Position numbers and translations under genes: made by a program. DNA of 64,000 nt from Metopolophium dirhodum. Lineage: Eukaryota; Arthropoda; Insecta; Hemiptera; Aphididae. The first letter of the stretch is position 1, and every line of letters starts with the position of its first letter. Where the stretch lies: assembly GCF_019925205.1 (NCBI RefSeq), contig NC_083567.1:23932001-23996000 (forward strand). The letters are read 5' to 3'. Below, piece after piece: positions 12,641 to 24,480 of this stretch. The notes under the pieces are model-generated. The model had not been told where the DNA came from. It searched no databases and worked only from the letters and a program-made list of their open reading frames with translations.

Positions 12641-13560
12641 AAAATAATTTGTATATTTTAAACATGATAAATTTTGTCAAAATTTGAACTTTAAATACTT
12701 ATAAAAAACTCTGTCTATGTATTTTTAATATTTTTAAACTAATATTGTAATGATGTGTGAGGAGCCTTGTATTAAATGTTGAAGCACTTTAACGAAACGA
12801 ATAAAACTGAATTTACATTTAGGGGAAAAAAATACCTAAAAAATTGAAAATTGAAGAGTCTGAAAACTTCCAGAAACCGGATTGAAAATTTTATCAAGTA
12901 TAGAAAATGATAAAATAAACATTTGGTGTAAATTTCAACTATCTACGGTTATTCGTTTTTTAATACAACAAAATAAGAAAATCGCTCCAAGAGAAATCAA
13001 GTGAATATCATAATATGTTGTTAAACATTGAACTTCAGAAGCTCATAAAAAATTACTGTGGATTTACGCTCAACTTTTTTTTTTAATTTTCAATATCAAC
13101 AACTTACGAGGAACCTTGTATTAAATTTTCAAGTTTTTTTATCAAACATTTTTTTTTACCGACATTTGTTTAAAAAAAAACTAATAATGATTGAAAATTT
13201 CATATGCCTATAAATAGCTCAACATGAGTCAAAATATTTTGAAAATCTCATGATGAATATAAAATGCTAATATAAGAATTCAGTGAAAATTTCATGCATC
13301 TACATTCTACAGTAATATTTTGAAGAGTCAAACCAAAAACCGAAATTGATTTTTTTAAAACGACAGAGAATTTAAAATGTTTAACTCCCCAATGCACCAA
13401 CAGATTCACTTTCCACTGGTAAAAGATACTGAAATTTAAAATCGAAGTATTATTTCAACTACTTATCATGTAAGTATTCAACACAGACACAGACGAAAAA
13501 AAAAACACACATCATTGTAAAATCAATACATCGCTCAGAATCTAAAATAAATTATGATTT
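12640..13560. repeat. Degenerate dispersed repeat with two internal related blocks
   Basis: Two diverged blocks, about 12650-12990 and 13000-13260, share the phrases GAG(G/C)A(A/G)CCTTGTATTAAAT and CAACTATCTAC/CAACAACTTAC-like text. The end at about 13500-13550 (ATTGTAAAATCAATACAT followed by a CGCTCAGAATC-like phrase) matches 8975-9030. This is an old interspersed repeat present at least twice in the window; the class is not identified. Confidence 0.4.
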
Positions 13561-16500
13561 TAGAATATTTTAAACTTTATAGGATGGTTTGATTTTTCTT
13601 TCTAAATATTATAAAAATCAAAAACATGATGATAAAAGTCATATTTATGTGGCAGAGACGCATTGTGAAGTGTGAAAATCGGTTTGTCAGTGGAACAATT
13701 GATAATGAATGTTGATTATGGCTATTGATACCTAATACATAGATAATAATTCAGTCTGATATGAAAATTAGAAATTACAAAATATTACTGTTTTGAAAAT
13801 ACCTATAAGTATATATAATTTAAATTTCTAATACTTATAATCCATAGATGAAAATTAACGTTTTATATTTGAGGGGTACCTACCTCTGTATTTTTTAAAC
13901 AACAATTTACTGGTAGTGGAAATATTGGTTAATTTACCTTACAGGTAGGTAACAAGTTGCCTTACATGTTTACATGTCTGTACTAATGTATACTTCCATA
14001 TTATTAATATATTAATGTCATGCCATACAGTTTTATACAAAACCATACGTAAACGTAAGGGTCACATAATATACTTGATAGTTGATATAACAGCACATGA
14101 TGCCACGACGATGACAATATATCTACACTATAGTGTTGTCATTTTAATTCAATATACCTAGCCTATAGGTGGTTCGACGGTGCCAACTGTTCAACACTAT
14201 TCTCGTTTACACCACGAAAACTGAACATTATCATCTTACACTAATGAAATACTAGCTGCACTGTCATCGCTCTAATTAATACTATCCATTACATTTAACC
14301 CACCTAAAGTGTTGCATGTTGATTGTTTGGTGTACGCGCACGCATTACCTACCTACATGTTCAGTACGCTTTTGATTTATTTACGACGCAGAAATTATAA
14401 TATTTCTGCGTCCGCGCCCACAGCGGCGTTGTACGTCACGTCAGAAAAATAATGATTGCGTCAAAAATATTGTCTGTATACTGCGAATATTAGGTAGGTA
14501 GATCGTTGCAATTATTTATTAGTCGTCGCTGTAACTAAAATTCGATTTTTGACAGTACAGTTGAACGCTGATCTCGCCGTGTCATTCGTAAATACCGACA
14601 ACGGTATAAGCGAAAACATCGATAATTTATTATTCAATGTAAGTTACAACTACAACTATTCTTCTGAATTTTATACGTTCTGCAGCGATTCGGGGATAAT
14701 ATTTTATTTTCGTATATAATATACTATGACGGCACTTTTATTTTTAAAACTATTGAGTTGGCGCCGAACAGAGATGGCCTGCAGTGGCTTACTGACGATG
14801 CGATTAAAATATAAATCCAGACTAAACGTGTGAGACCGAAACGCACGCGATTCGCGTTCATGTGTGTTGGTAATTGGTACTTGGTAACAATTTGATAAAT
14901 TATATGAAATTATGAACATAAAAATTACATCGTACGAATCGCATACAGACATACAGTCGCTGTATACCGTTACCGCGGTAAGGTATTTAATTTTGTTGGT
15001 TTGCCGATTTCAGTCTTGTCAGTTCTCATATTATGGTTGTAATATTACAGAGTTGAAATATTATAGCTCCATCTTCAGATTGCCTTTTCATCAAACTGTA
15101 TAATATTAATTACATTTATTAATACGATATTATTAGTGAACCGAACTCCAACTAATGCATGGTTAACGATCGTTAGCGACGAGATGTGATGCACTATGGT
15201 TCTAGAGAGATTTAAAAAGTTTTTGTATAAGTACATCAATAGATATTATAATATAATAATAATGGTGTATCATTATTGTGAAGATTAAGCAGAGTGCTTA
15301 TTTAAAAATAAATATATATTTATTATAATATGTGCAACCACAGATAATTAACTACACGAATTACACTATCTACATAATTAAAGATCTAACATATAGGAAT
15401 TTTCATAAAAAAAAATAAAGATTTTAGTATCATTGTTTTCCATCATAGTGTAATCTGAAGAGGCGATGATGGATTGATTTTCATCGATTAAATAAAGTTT
15501 CATGTTCCTAAGTATTTGATGTCATGATATATAAGCTGTTGGTAAAGAAAAATATTAATAAAAAAAACTCGTTAACCAATAAACTCAATGGAGTAAAGAG
15601 GCATTATATACATAAGAAATACGTCATTATTCAACGCAATGACGCACTACAACACAATTTTGCTCTTTTTACTACCTATCTAAAATACCAATTTGGTAGT
15701 ACCAAAGTACTATTTTTAACCTTGAAGGATAAAAAATAATCCAAATCATGGAATTGTCTAGTTCTGTAGATGTCAACCCATCTGGGAAATACTGTTCAAA
15801 ATTCCAAGTATTTCTTTAGAAATGTGATTCAAAAGACATACAGAAGAGTAGACATTTACTGTGTAGATTGGAAACCACTCATACTTTTGTTTCGTACAAT
15901 TATGGACGTATAAGGATGTACAACAAAAATGGATTATTTTATATTATCTTTTTACGTTGAAAATCGTCATATTACCGTACTATGCATTGTGAATTATTAA
16001 AAACCTTGTTTTAGATTCAAAGCGAACTAAAGAACCCATTATTTAGTCTTACTACTAGGTATGTATAATAGTCATTGTTTAGTTTAATTTTTTTTACAGC
16101 TTATTCAGTTACGGAAAGTAGATATATTAATAGTGAATCATTCAAGTAGAATCAAGGATATGAAATAAATAAACACATTTGGTAATTATTACCAAAAGTA
16201 TTTATTTAGTACGCTGAACTCGGTTCAGATATTATTGTAATTTTCTGGATTTATAAAATATTATTTTACGATATTCAACGATTTTCGTGTACTTGAACAC
16301 TTGTTGATTGTAAGGCGGAAATGGTAAGCTATCGGAAAAGAAGTTGCCAATTTATTCCTCTGGTGCCACTGAGATTCCGGTTGTACAAGTTTAAAACAAT
16401 ATGTCAAGACCCACGAGTTTGGAGAAATATATTTGGTTTTGTAAATAAATATGCTTGTAAACTAACTTAGTCAATTCAATTTGGCAATAAGTTCTTAAGA

Positions 16501-16743
16501 AGAACAATTTCATTGTTTTTTTATATTTAGTTTTAATATAATATGGTATAAATTCTACTATGATGCACTCGTACTCGTACATCATTAAATTAACATAATT
16601 CATAATTTATATTAATACCTACATATACATTAAATCCTATCCCAACTGTCATAATTGTATTAGTTTTTAATTTTAAACATCGAACAATTACTAAGTATGA
16701 ATTAATATGATTTATGGTTGTTGGTATTATTTTACATTCGTCT
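13560..16743. other. Mixed non-coding region with a CpG-rich patch and a Lys-rich ORF
   Basis: The patch at 14330-15200 is richer in CpG. It has a hairpin at 14385-14412 (11-bp stem GACGCAGAAAT) and short overlapping ORFs on both strands, none convincing. An ATG ORF at 15524-15739 (71 codons, Lys/Asn-rich) is followed by about 250 bp that look like decayed coding sequence in several frames, possibly an old transposon ORF. No motif is recognisable. The remainder is AT-rich. Confidence 0.3.
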
Positions 16744-17934
16744 TTAAGAGGACGCTACCCATACATTTGTGGTCTCCGTCTTACACACGCACGACATGGG
16801 AAATTGTCTTTCACTAGTTTTAATAGTGTGCTGTTAGTTTTGATACTAGAGTGAATTGACCTATTATACAACTTTTAGGTAAGAATAATATATGTTCTTA
16901 AGCGTTGTTGATTTTTCGAAATTTTTATTTTCAAGCAAGATATGGGTTTGTGAAATATCAAAAATTAAATAATAATTTCTTGTTAAGAATAATTTTCAAA
17001 TGTATTCAGAATACGTAATTAAATACTTGGTGTAATTTGTATTTAAAATACGTATTCAAATACTTTCTTTTAAAAGTATTAAAATATAAATACAAATACC
17101 TTTTAAAAGTATTCAAAATACTTACACAAATATTTTTTTTAAGTTCAATAAATGAATAATTTATAATCAATAATTAAATCAATTCAATAACAATAGTTGA
17201 CTAACCAATACTACCCACACCATGAAGTGCTATTATTGAATAGTTTCTTTTATCAAGCCAACCAAACCCTCTTATGTATCCCTCCATCTATTGTGCTTAT
17301 TGTAAAAATATTTTATACAGATTGAACAAATTAAAATAAATATGACAAAAAAAACGCTCAATAACATTAATACCAAAACTTGTATTTAAATTATAAACTA
17401 CTACCACAGTACCACCCATTAAATAAGAAGAAAGATATTTAAAGGATCAAGATAAATACCAATCTAACCAGTGGTTGTCAGTGTCTTGTACTCTTGTATG
17501 CCATGGTATAATATGGGAGTGAGGAGTCGTCGGGGGTTACAGTGTTTAGTTATTCTGTTATCTGCTTGTATTTTGGTGAAACCTTATTTATAAATTATGA
17601 AAAAGTAGAAAAATGTTAAAATAATATTGTAGAAACAAAATTTAAAATAGTACATTCCAAAATATTAGTAATTGGAATTTGGATTAGACCACGAGAATTA
17701 AAAAAAGTATTTAGTATTCTAGAGTAAAAATACAAATAAAAAGTATTTGAAAAGTATTTGAAATATAAAAAAAGTATTTAAATACAAGTATTCGAATACT
17801 TAACAAGACTGATTATAGGTCAAATCACTCTAATATCAAAACTAACAGCACACTATTGAAAATAATGAACGAAAATTTGATATGTCGTACGTGTGTAAGA
17901 CGGAGACAACACATGCATGGGTAGCATCCTCCTA
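16744..17934. mobile_element. TIR transposon family T, long copy with about 120-bp inverted ends
   Basis: The left end at 16744-16870 (AAGAGGACGCTACCC...) is nearly the reverse complement of the right end at 17810-17934 (...GGGTAGCATCCTC). Matching internal phrases include GTCTCCGTCTTACACACG and ATAGTGTGCTGTTAGTTTTG. The 950-bp interior has repeated GTATTTAAATAC/GTATTCAAATAC-type text at about 16990-17130 and 17700-17800, suggesting a second element nested inside. There is no transposase ORF. The flanks TAA and CTA could be a decayed 3-bp duplication. The family recurs at 48243 and 56995. Confidence 0.7.
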
Positions 17935-19980
17935 TCACAAAACATCATCTCATAAGTCTCCTTGTACGTATAATGCAGTTGATCACTTTTTTTTGTTAAT
18001 GTACGCAAAAACAATTCGACATTTGCAATGCAAACATTTAAAGAAAATATTATAGCTAGCGTGTATGCTGAAGAGTGAAACCGATCAGTTTAACTAATAC
18101 ATACATTGGGTTAGTTTATTTGTTAATTTACTATAAGTACTATAAGTCCTATACACGGCTATACTTACATGTACCAAATAATAATATTATATTTAAGACT
18201 TGTAAGTACATATACTGCCTATAGATATTTGATATTTATATTTGTATAGTAGGTAGGTACTATGTATAAATGTATAGTATTATATTAAAATGTATTGGTA
18301 TAGTTGTTTTGTTTTTATCATGATTTCGTGGTTTTAATAATTTATTGTTTTTTGTAAAAATAAAAAATAAAGAAAATGGTGTACCATTTTGTTATATTAT
18401 TGCAGTTCTAAAATCATAAGTCTAAGACTTTAAATATTTTCTATATTATGTTTTATTAATAAACGCTTTATCCTGCATTAATAATAGTATATTCAAACTT
18501 AAATTATGGGTTAAACATTTAAATATTAATGTAAGGTAAAATATTCGATATGAATAGGTAGGTAGTTAAAATTAATAAACAGTTTCGTCATTGGCATAGT
18601 ATTATGTGCAAGGACTAAGGGCGTAAATAAACTTTGATATACATAACACGTACTAATCACTGGGAATGATTCATCACGCACACTGTATGTTTTAATTTTT
18701 AAACGATTGTATCTGTGTTTAAGAACAGTTGTAATTAATTTAAAACTTATCAAACTTTAATCACCAAAAATGTTCAAAGAACTTAGTTGTGTAAAACTTG
18801 GAATGTATAATATTAATTAAATGCTGCGTATTGATTATCCAAATACCTAACTGAATAAAAGACGTGTATCTTCGTGTCGGGTGTAAATTTATAGAACATG
18901 TTACCTTTATACGTAGTTTATACCATTATGACATATTGCAGTATAGCACTTAAGCCGGGTTCACACAACACCGTGTCATGTGATTTCGTATTTTTATGTT
19001 TAGACTAAAATACAATAGCAATGATATGAATATTGTACCTGGTGATAACATAATATTATTTTATTTTTCCGCACATAAATGTAACCACACGGCCAAAAGT
19101 TGAATATATTCAACTATGTGGTGTCGTTTGGTAAATATGGTATCTGTGATTATTTTACACGTGACGGTGTACACAGAGTACACGTATTTTTGTATTTGTT
19201 AACAATCATCATTAAAATTTAGTATATCGATTACTGCTTATTTGAATAATGATTAAACAATTTTATTCGTTAACACGTCGTGTTGGAAAAACGACTTCGT
19301 GGTACACTAATAACCGTTATGCTGCGCATTTATTTGTAGTACAGTTGCTTAAATTTGAGTTGCTTATAAAGTGTACGCTAATAGATTAATTTACTTAAGG
19401 ATTTCGTTTCTGTTTTAATATTATGCCGTTGAAAAATAATCTTTTTATTTTAAAAACTCAATTGTATTGGTGTTTGGTAATTGGGTAATTAGGTAATAAA
19501 TTTATTGAATCTTGACAATATAATGCGAACAATCAATTGTGATAAAAAAAAAATAATAATTGAATCAAACGTGTACAAAAATCCGGTAAAATTGTCGCTC
19601 GATTTCTCTTAATCGAATTTTCGTCGACGTGCTTCCTAAAATCTTGTACCTACTCCATATACCGTACCATGGTTGAAATATACAGGTTATTGCATATAGA
19701 CTAAGATCATCAGAAACAAAATGGCTGCGTAAAAGAATATGAAAAATATCAATTTTTCTAATCATAAAAAATAAGCTAACAAATTAAAAATTCCACGTAT
19801 ATATACTTGATTATTATTGGCTCCCTTTACGCTGATATTTTTGTTATAATCATCAAATATTTGATTTAGGGGTATAAATGCAACTAAAACCTTGTATATT
19901 TCAACCACGGACCGTACCTATAATTTTTTTCGTAAATTACAACCCAATCGATAATATCCCGTTATCGCCGGACGACTATC

Positions 19981-20013
<33 letters not shown>

Positions 20014-20030
20014 TGTCGTATCTGATTTGT
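17935..20030. other. AT-rich non-coding DNA with a possible small TIR element at 18954-19190
   Basis: The block starting GCCGGGTTCACACAACACCG at about 18954 has a weak inverted partner near 19158-19185 (CACGTGACGGTGTACAC). Between them is the 18-bp perfect palindrome AGTTGAATATATTCAACT at 19098-19115. The ends resemble the element at 46317. An (AAT)n microsatellite lies at 19981-20013. No supported gene. Confidence 0.3.
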
Positions 20031-21900
20031 GTCAGCTTTTTACAAAACGAGGTATCTGGGTACCATATACCATGATTCGACGCGGCGACGAAGCGTCTAT
20101 GCCAATATACCTGCAGGCTGCAGCTATACTTACGCACTTGTCACGTGACAGGACGTGATTATGATGTGATCGACGAGGTGGTCGGCAAGGACCGGATCGA
20201 TCACCCTTCAGCACGATTTAAGATAGTACTATCTTAAATCATGCATTCGTGCCCTGCAGGCTGCTCTGTCTCGCACGATCTCGTCTGGAAGTCTACGTAA
20301 ATGCGTTGTTCAGGACCTACCTATAACACTATAATAATTTATCGCAAAAGTCTCGCCTCGAAACCGGAAATCGATGTGGCTTGGCGGCGGACACCGATCG
20401 AGATCTGTTTTCCCGGGCTAAGGCGCACACTAGACGACAATATAATAATAATATTTTATATACACGCGCAGCGTTCATCGGGAGACATGCATCATCGTAC
20501 TCGTTGTGGATTTCATTATATTATTGACGACATATACATAATACATACTGTAGGCATATTATTATTATATTATGTAGTGTTATATGGCGGCGCAAATTTT
20601 CTAAAGCGTCCGTAAAAGCCATATTTTTCTCGTGTGTGCGTTTGGCACATGGATTTAGTCATCAAGTGTCAAATAATAATAATAAAAATATATATACTAT
20701 TTTCCGTACGAGTCCGTACGATAAAAGTAGGGTTCATAAATGCAATAGTTTACTATAAAACTCGAGGCCAATAATTGAAGTAATGCCGACTAAATTGAGT
20801 CATTCCCCTCTGTATCCATTTCACTCTTTTTCTTTCTTTTTTCTTCTTCTTTTCTTCTTTTTTTTCTACTCTTCCCTTCCCCGGGCACCGACGGTTTTTA
20901 CTGTCACTAAAACGCGACGCCAATTCTTTTTCCTCCAAATTGTATTTTTAATAGTTATATTACCTTTGGCGTTCCGCCGAGAACTTCGGTTGATTCTCCC
21001 TTTGATGTCAATTTAAAAGAAGGCTATATGATAGTTAACTTTAAACGAAATAATAACGGTAATTACTGTACTAAATGTTATTGTTATTTTACGGACATTT
21101 TTATGAAATAAATGATAAAACGAGAAAAGGATATTAGTGTCCATCGATCTTATCAACCGCAGTAGTAATACGATGCATCTTAAACAGTTTATAATTATTT
21201 TATCATATATTAAAAATAGCTTTCGACACAAACGCACGGTAGTATGTATTCGCCGTGGTTATTCGGTTCGATATTACTTTTATTTTACTTGAGTTGCCGA
21301 AACGTAAGATGTACAGTTCACTATCAGGGGTGAATAAATCTTATAGTTCGACAATATTGAATATAGAAATAATACTACCAGAGAAACCTCAGAGATCGAC
21401 GGCGTTGATGGTGCTGGCGGTGCTGGTGTCTGTTTCTTTTTCTGGCGGTGGTGGTGGTGGAGGTGGTGTTAAGAAAGTCTACACGCAGCGTGAAACATAT
21501 AGCGCAGAAGATACGGTACCGGAGCGCTAGTTCTCGTGTCCTCTGGAGGTTTATGCGTAGACCGCATTCGGGATGCATTTTATTTTTTCAGGGGGATGAG
21601 TGGCACGGCAGTCGGCCAGGGGTGACATACCCTTTGGATTTATGTGCTACCGACTACTAAACACATAAATCTGCAGTGCGATAAAACCGTAGTAGAGCCG
21701 TTCGAGAAGAGAGTGTACACGGTAAACGCTGCTGTAATTAAATGCTTTTTTGGTCACAATATTTATTCCGCCACTATACAACTGATAGCAGCCGCAGTGC
21801 TGTGAGGAAAAAGAACCCGTCTTCGTTTTTTTTCACTCCCCACACATGAACTCTGCCAATCCCATTGCTATTTCGACGATCGCCAGAATTGGAAACCTAT
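20030..21900. promoter_or_regulatory. CpG-rich tract with homopyrimidine run; possible promoter or 5' exon region
   Basis: G+C and CpG content rise clearly over the surroundings. A long pyrimidine-rich run occupies about 20803-20882. A 91-codon ATG ORF at 21255-21530 (+) contains a signal-like segment LMVLAVLVSVSF followed by eight glycines; its reverse frame is also open, so the glycine run may simply be a (GGT)n repeat. On the minus strand a GTAAGT follows GACAAGTGC near 20135, a possible exon end. None of these is confirmed; I read the tract as regulatory or 5' UTR-like. Confidence 0.3.
20215..20240. repeat. 26-bp perfect palindrome
   Basis: Each arm reads GATTTAAGATAGT, giving a perfect 13+13 palindrome with no spacer. 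Its core AAGATAGTA is shared with the terminal sequence of the 10709-10787 mini-element. It may be a fully collapsed relative of that element; no target duplication is visible here. Confidence 0.55.
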
Positions 21901-24380
21901 TCATTTGACACAAATGTGTTCATAAATAAGAAACGTTTAAACGACTGTCGGCGAGGAATAAATACTTTTACTAGATGGGTACACGCGATAAAATTAATAT
22001 GAATATCATCGGCGTTCTATGAAAACAGATGAGTTGAAACCATATTATGTATTTGAATTTGAGTTTTTACTACTATTGTATCCTAATAAAAATGTTTTTG
22101 AATCAACTCCGTACGCGTAACTATATCTCCATTTAACTATAATTATTATTCCTTAATGGTATATTTAGTGCAATACTGTAATCGTGAGGCACCTACCTAT
22201 TCAATTTTAATAATAATATATTTTAAATTATTTATTTTCTTAATTTCAATGAAACATGATAGGTATGGTGTTGGATGGAATTGTATGGTAATTAAATTAT
22301 TAATTTTCTAAAATACAAAAATCAGAATATTCTAATATTCATGAAAATTGTAACAATAATAGTAACTATATTTGTTTAAATTAAATCATAAAAAACATTC
22401 AGACTGTCGGGAACGTTCTTGAAAATTACAAAATAAGAATGTTGACTTGAAAAAATAATTTAAATCTAAATAGTTCCTATATATAGTGTATTGTACTGAT
22501 ACTACTCATCGTAATAATCTATTATTCTATATTTCTATACAATTGGCTGTATCTTATATTATTCAATGTACATACATTAATAGGTATTAGGTACCTACGC
22601 ATTACGCATAATATTATATAGCTGTATTATAATCTGAGCTAAATTAGGTCTATGATGTACTTCACGGAATCGATAATCATGTCATAGATCACGCGACGTT
22701 TATATTTCGCAGTGAACATTCAAATGCCTATAATTTAAGAACAACGAATAAATATGGTCGAACAATGGCGAATCTAAACACGGGCCGTGCGTGAAAGAAA
22801 CATCGGTATTATATCTGTATAACTTTAATAGTATTATGATTGTGTACGATATACGCGTGTTTCACATAATAATAATATAATACTATTATCATTACTGTTA
22901 TTACTTTTGGGCTTAAAATTCGGTCGTACACCATTTCACCGCCGTCGCCAGCCGCGTTCAGCCGCTCGTTTTACTACCCTCTGTAATACCGTCTACATTA
23001 CCGTAAAAGCGTATATCGCGTGATGCGTCACAACAACTGTTCCCTGCCAGTTATTCGATACTATGCCGTGCGAGCACATCCCCCCCAAAAACGACACGAC
23101 ATTGTCGCCGTGCACTTAGATATCCGATTTTTACGCGTAAAACGTTCGGTGTTTCTTTTTTTGGTCTTCGGACGAATTTTCGTCACGACACTGCGATGAA
23201 TTTTACGCATGGATGATTGATTCAGGTTATTGCTGCAGTTTGAAAATAAACACCGACGGGGAGGCATAAACTCCAAATGCCATAATATAATATTATTATG
23301 ATCGCACACTGCAGTGATGTTTGCTGCTTTTCCCGTTTACTTGAACACGGGAAAACGATAAACGCCCGTGGTCTAGCTGGTTACTCTGTATCTTATTATA
23401 CATATAGCGATGAGGATGTTCGCATAATATATTTACAATATTTAGGGCGCAACATCGACGATCCAGCCACATCTGCCCGTGGTCTATCATTCGTTATTAT
23501 TATTACTATAGTGTTATTAAACTATATTACATCTGTATGACGAGATCCATGTTTTGAAAATATCATCGGTGGGAAAATTGATCGCGAATAATTAATAATA
23601 TTCAATTATATTTTTATAATAAATTTACATTAAATTGTATGTTTAATTATATTGTAATTAATTTGGAATCATAATATTACATTTTGTATGCGTAGGGCCC
23701 AACACATTTTACGAATTCAACATAACGTAGTTTGTGATGTTTAAAACATTTTTTCGTGGTGATTGACGTTTGAAATTTGCTTTTTATTGTTCATTTTGGT
23801 ACTTGACGTTGACGTATTTTAAATCTAGCCGGTATAATAACGGTCAAGAATAATAATGTGTAAGTTTTAAAATGTATTCCAACTCCGTTAGACAGTAGAA
23901 ATATACATTTAAATTGACATTTTGTCGGGAAATAAACTGAATTAAATATGTGAAAAACTTTATTTTGTATACCTTTGGTAATATACCTAGTTATTTATTC
24001 GCAAGAAAAGAAAAAAGTTAATAACAAGAACCATATTCGCATAATATAGTGTTTATACGCTGATGAAAGCGAGGATGAAAATGTTCGTAAAAATATGGTA
24101 TTTGCACTATCATTCAATTCCATTATAAAATTGTACTTGGTATATCTGCGAGTGTCGGCCATTTATGAAAAACCATGGTCTGACTAGTAACAACTCACAA
24201 TATGAATGCTTTTATTATTACACTTATATACAAATTCTTGTCACGAAACTTACTCTATTCGAGAGTAATTTTTGTAATTTATTTAAAAAAATAAAAACAT
24301 ACGCATAATAATATATACACAGTACACACCTATAAAAAATGTCCAGTCATAAACTTTTTATCATTATCATATTATAGATG
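21901..24380. other. AT-rich DNA with a CpG patch at 22900-23540
   Basis: The patch at 22900-23540 has frequent CpG and several short overlapping ORFs on both strands (80-82 codons), mutually exclusive and motif-free. The rest is A/T-rich. No exon with good splice sites was identified. Confidence 0.3.
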
Positions 24381-24388
24381 TTGTTTTA

Positions 24389-24480
24389 TATTCCCCAATG
24401 TTATTTACCGGGAACGGAAGCGGTAGTTCCTCATTATTGAACTGCGAAATTTGACGTTTTTCACGTGCAACTGGGGAATA
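24389..24480. repeat. Short inverted repeat enclosing a 74-bp G+C-richer loop
   Basis: TATTCCCCA at 24389-24397 is the exact complement of TGGGGAATA at 24472-24480. The enclosed sequence is less AT-rich than its surroundings and contains partial secondary pairing. It could be a stem-loop or a tiny foldback element. Confidence 0.3.

Noticed and set aside
20753..21016. Lys/Glu-rich minus and Phe/Ser-rich plus ORFs.
   Set aside because: Both are the two readings of one homopyrimidine tract.
21375..21578. Thr-rich minus ORF opposite a Gly-run plus ORF.
   Set aside because: Both reflect a short (GGT)n repeat; the plus frame is mentioned only as part of the CpG tract.
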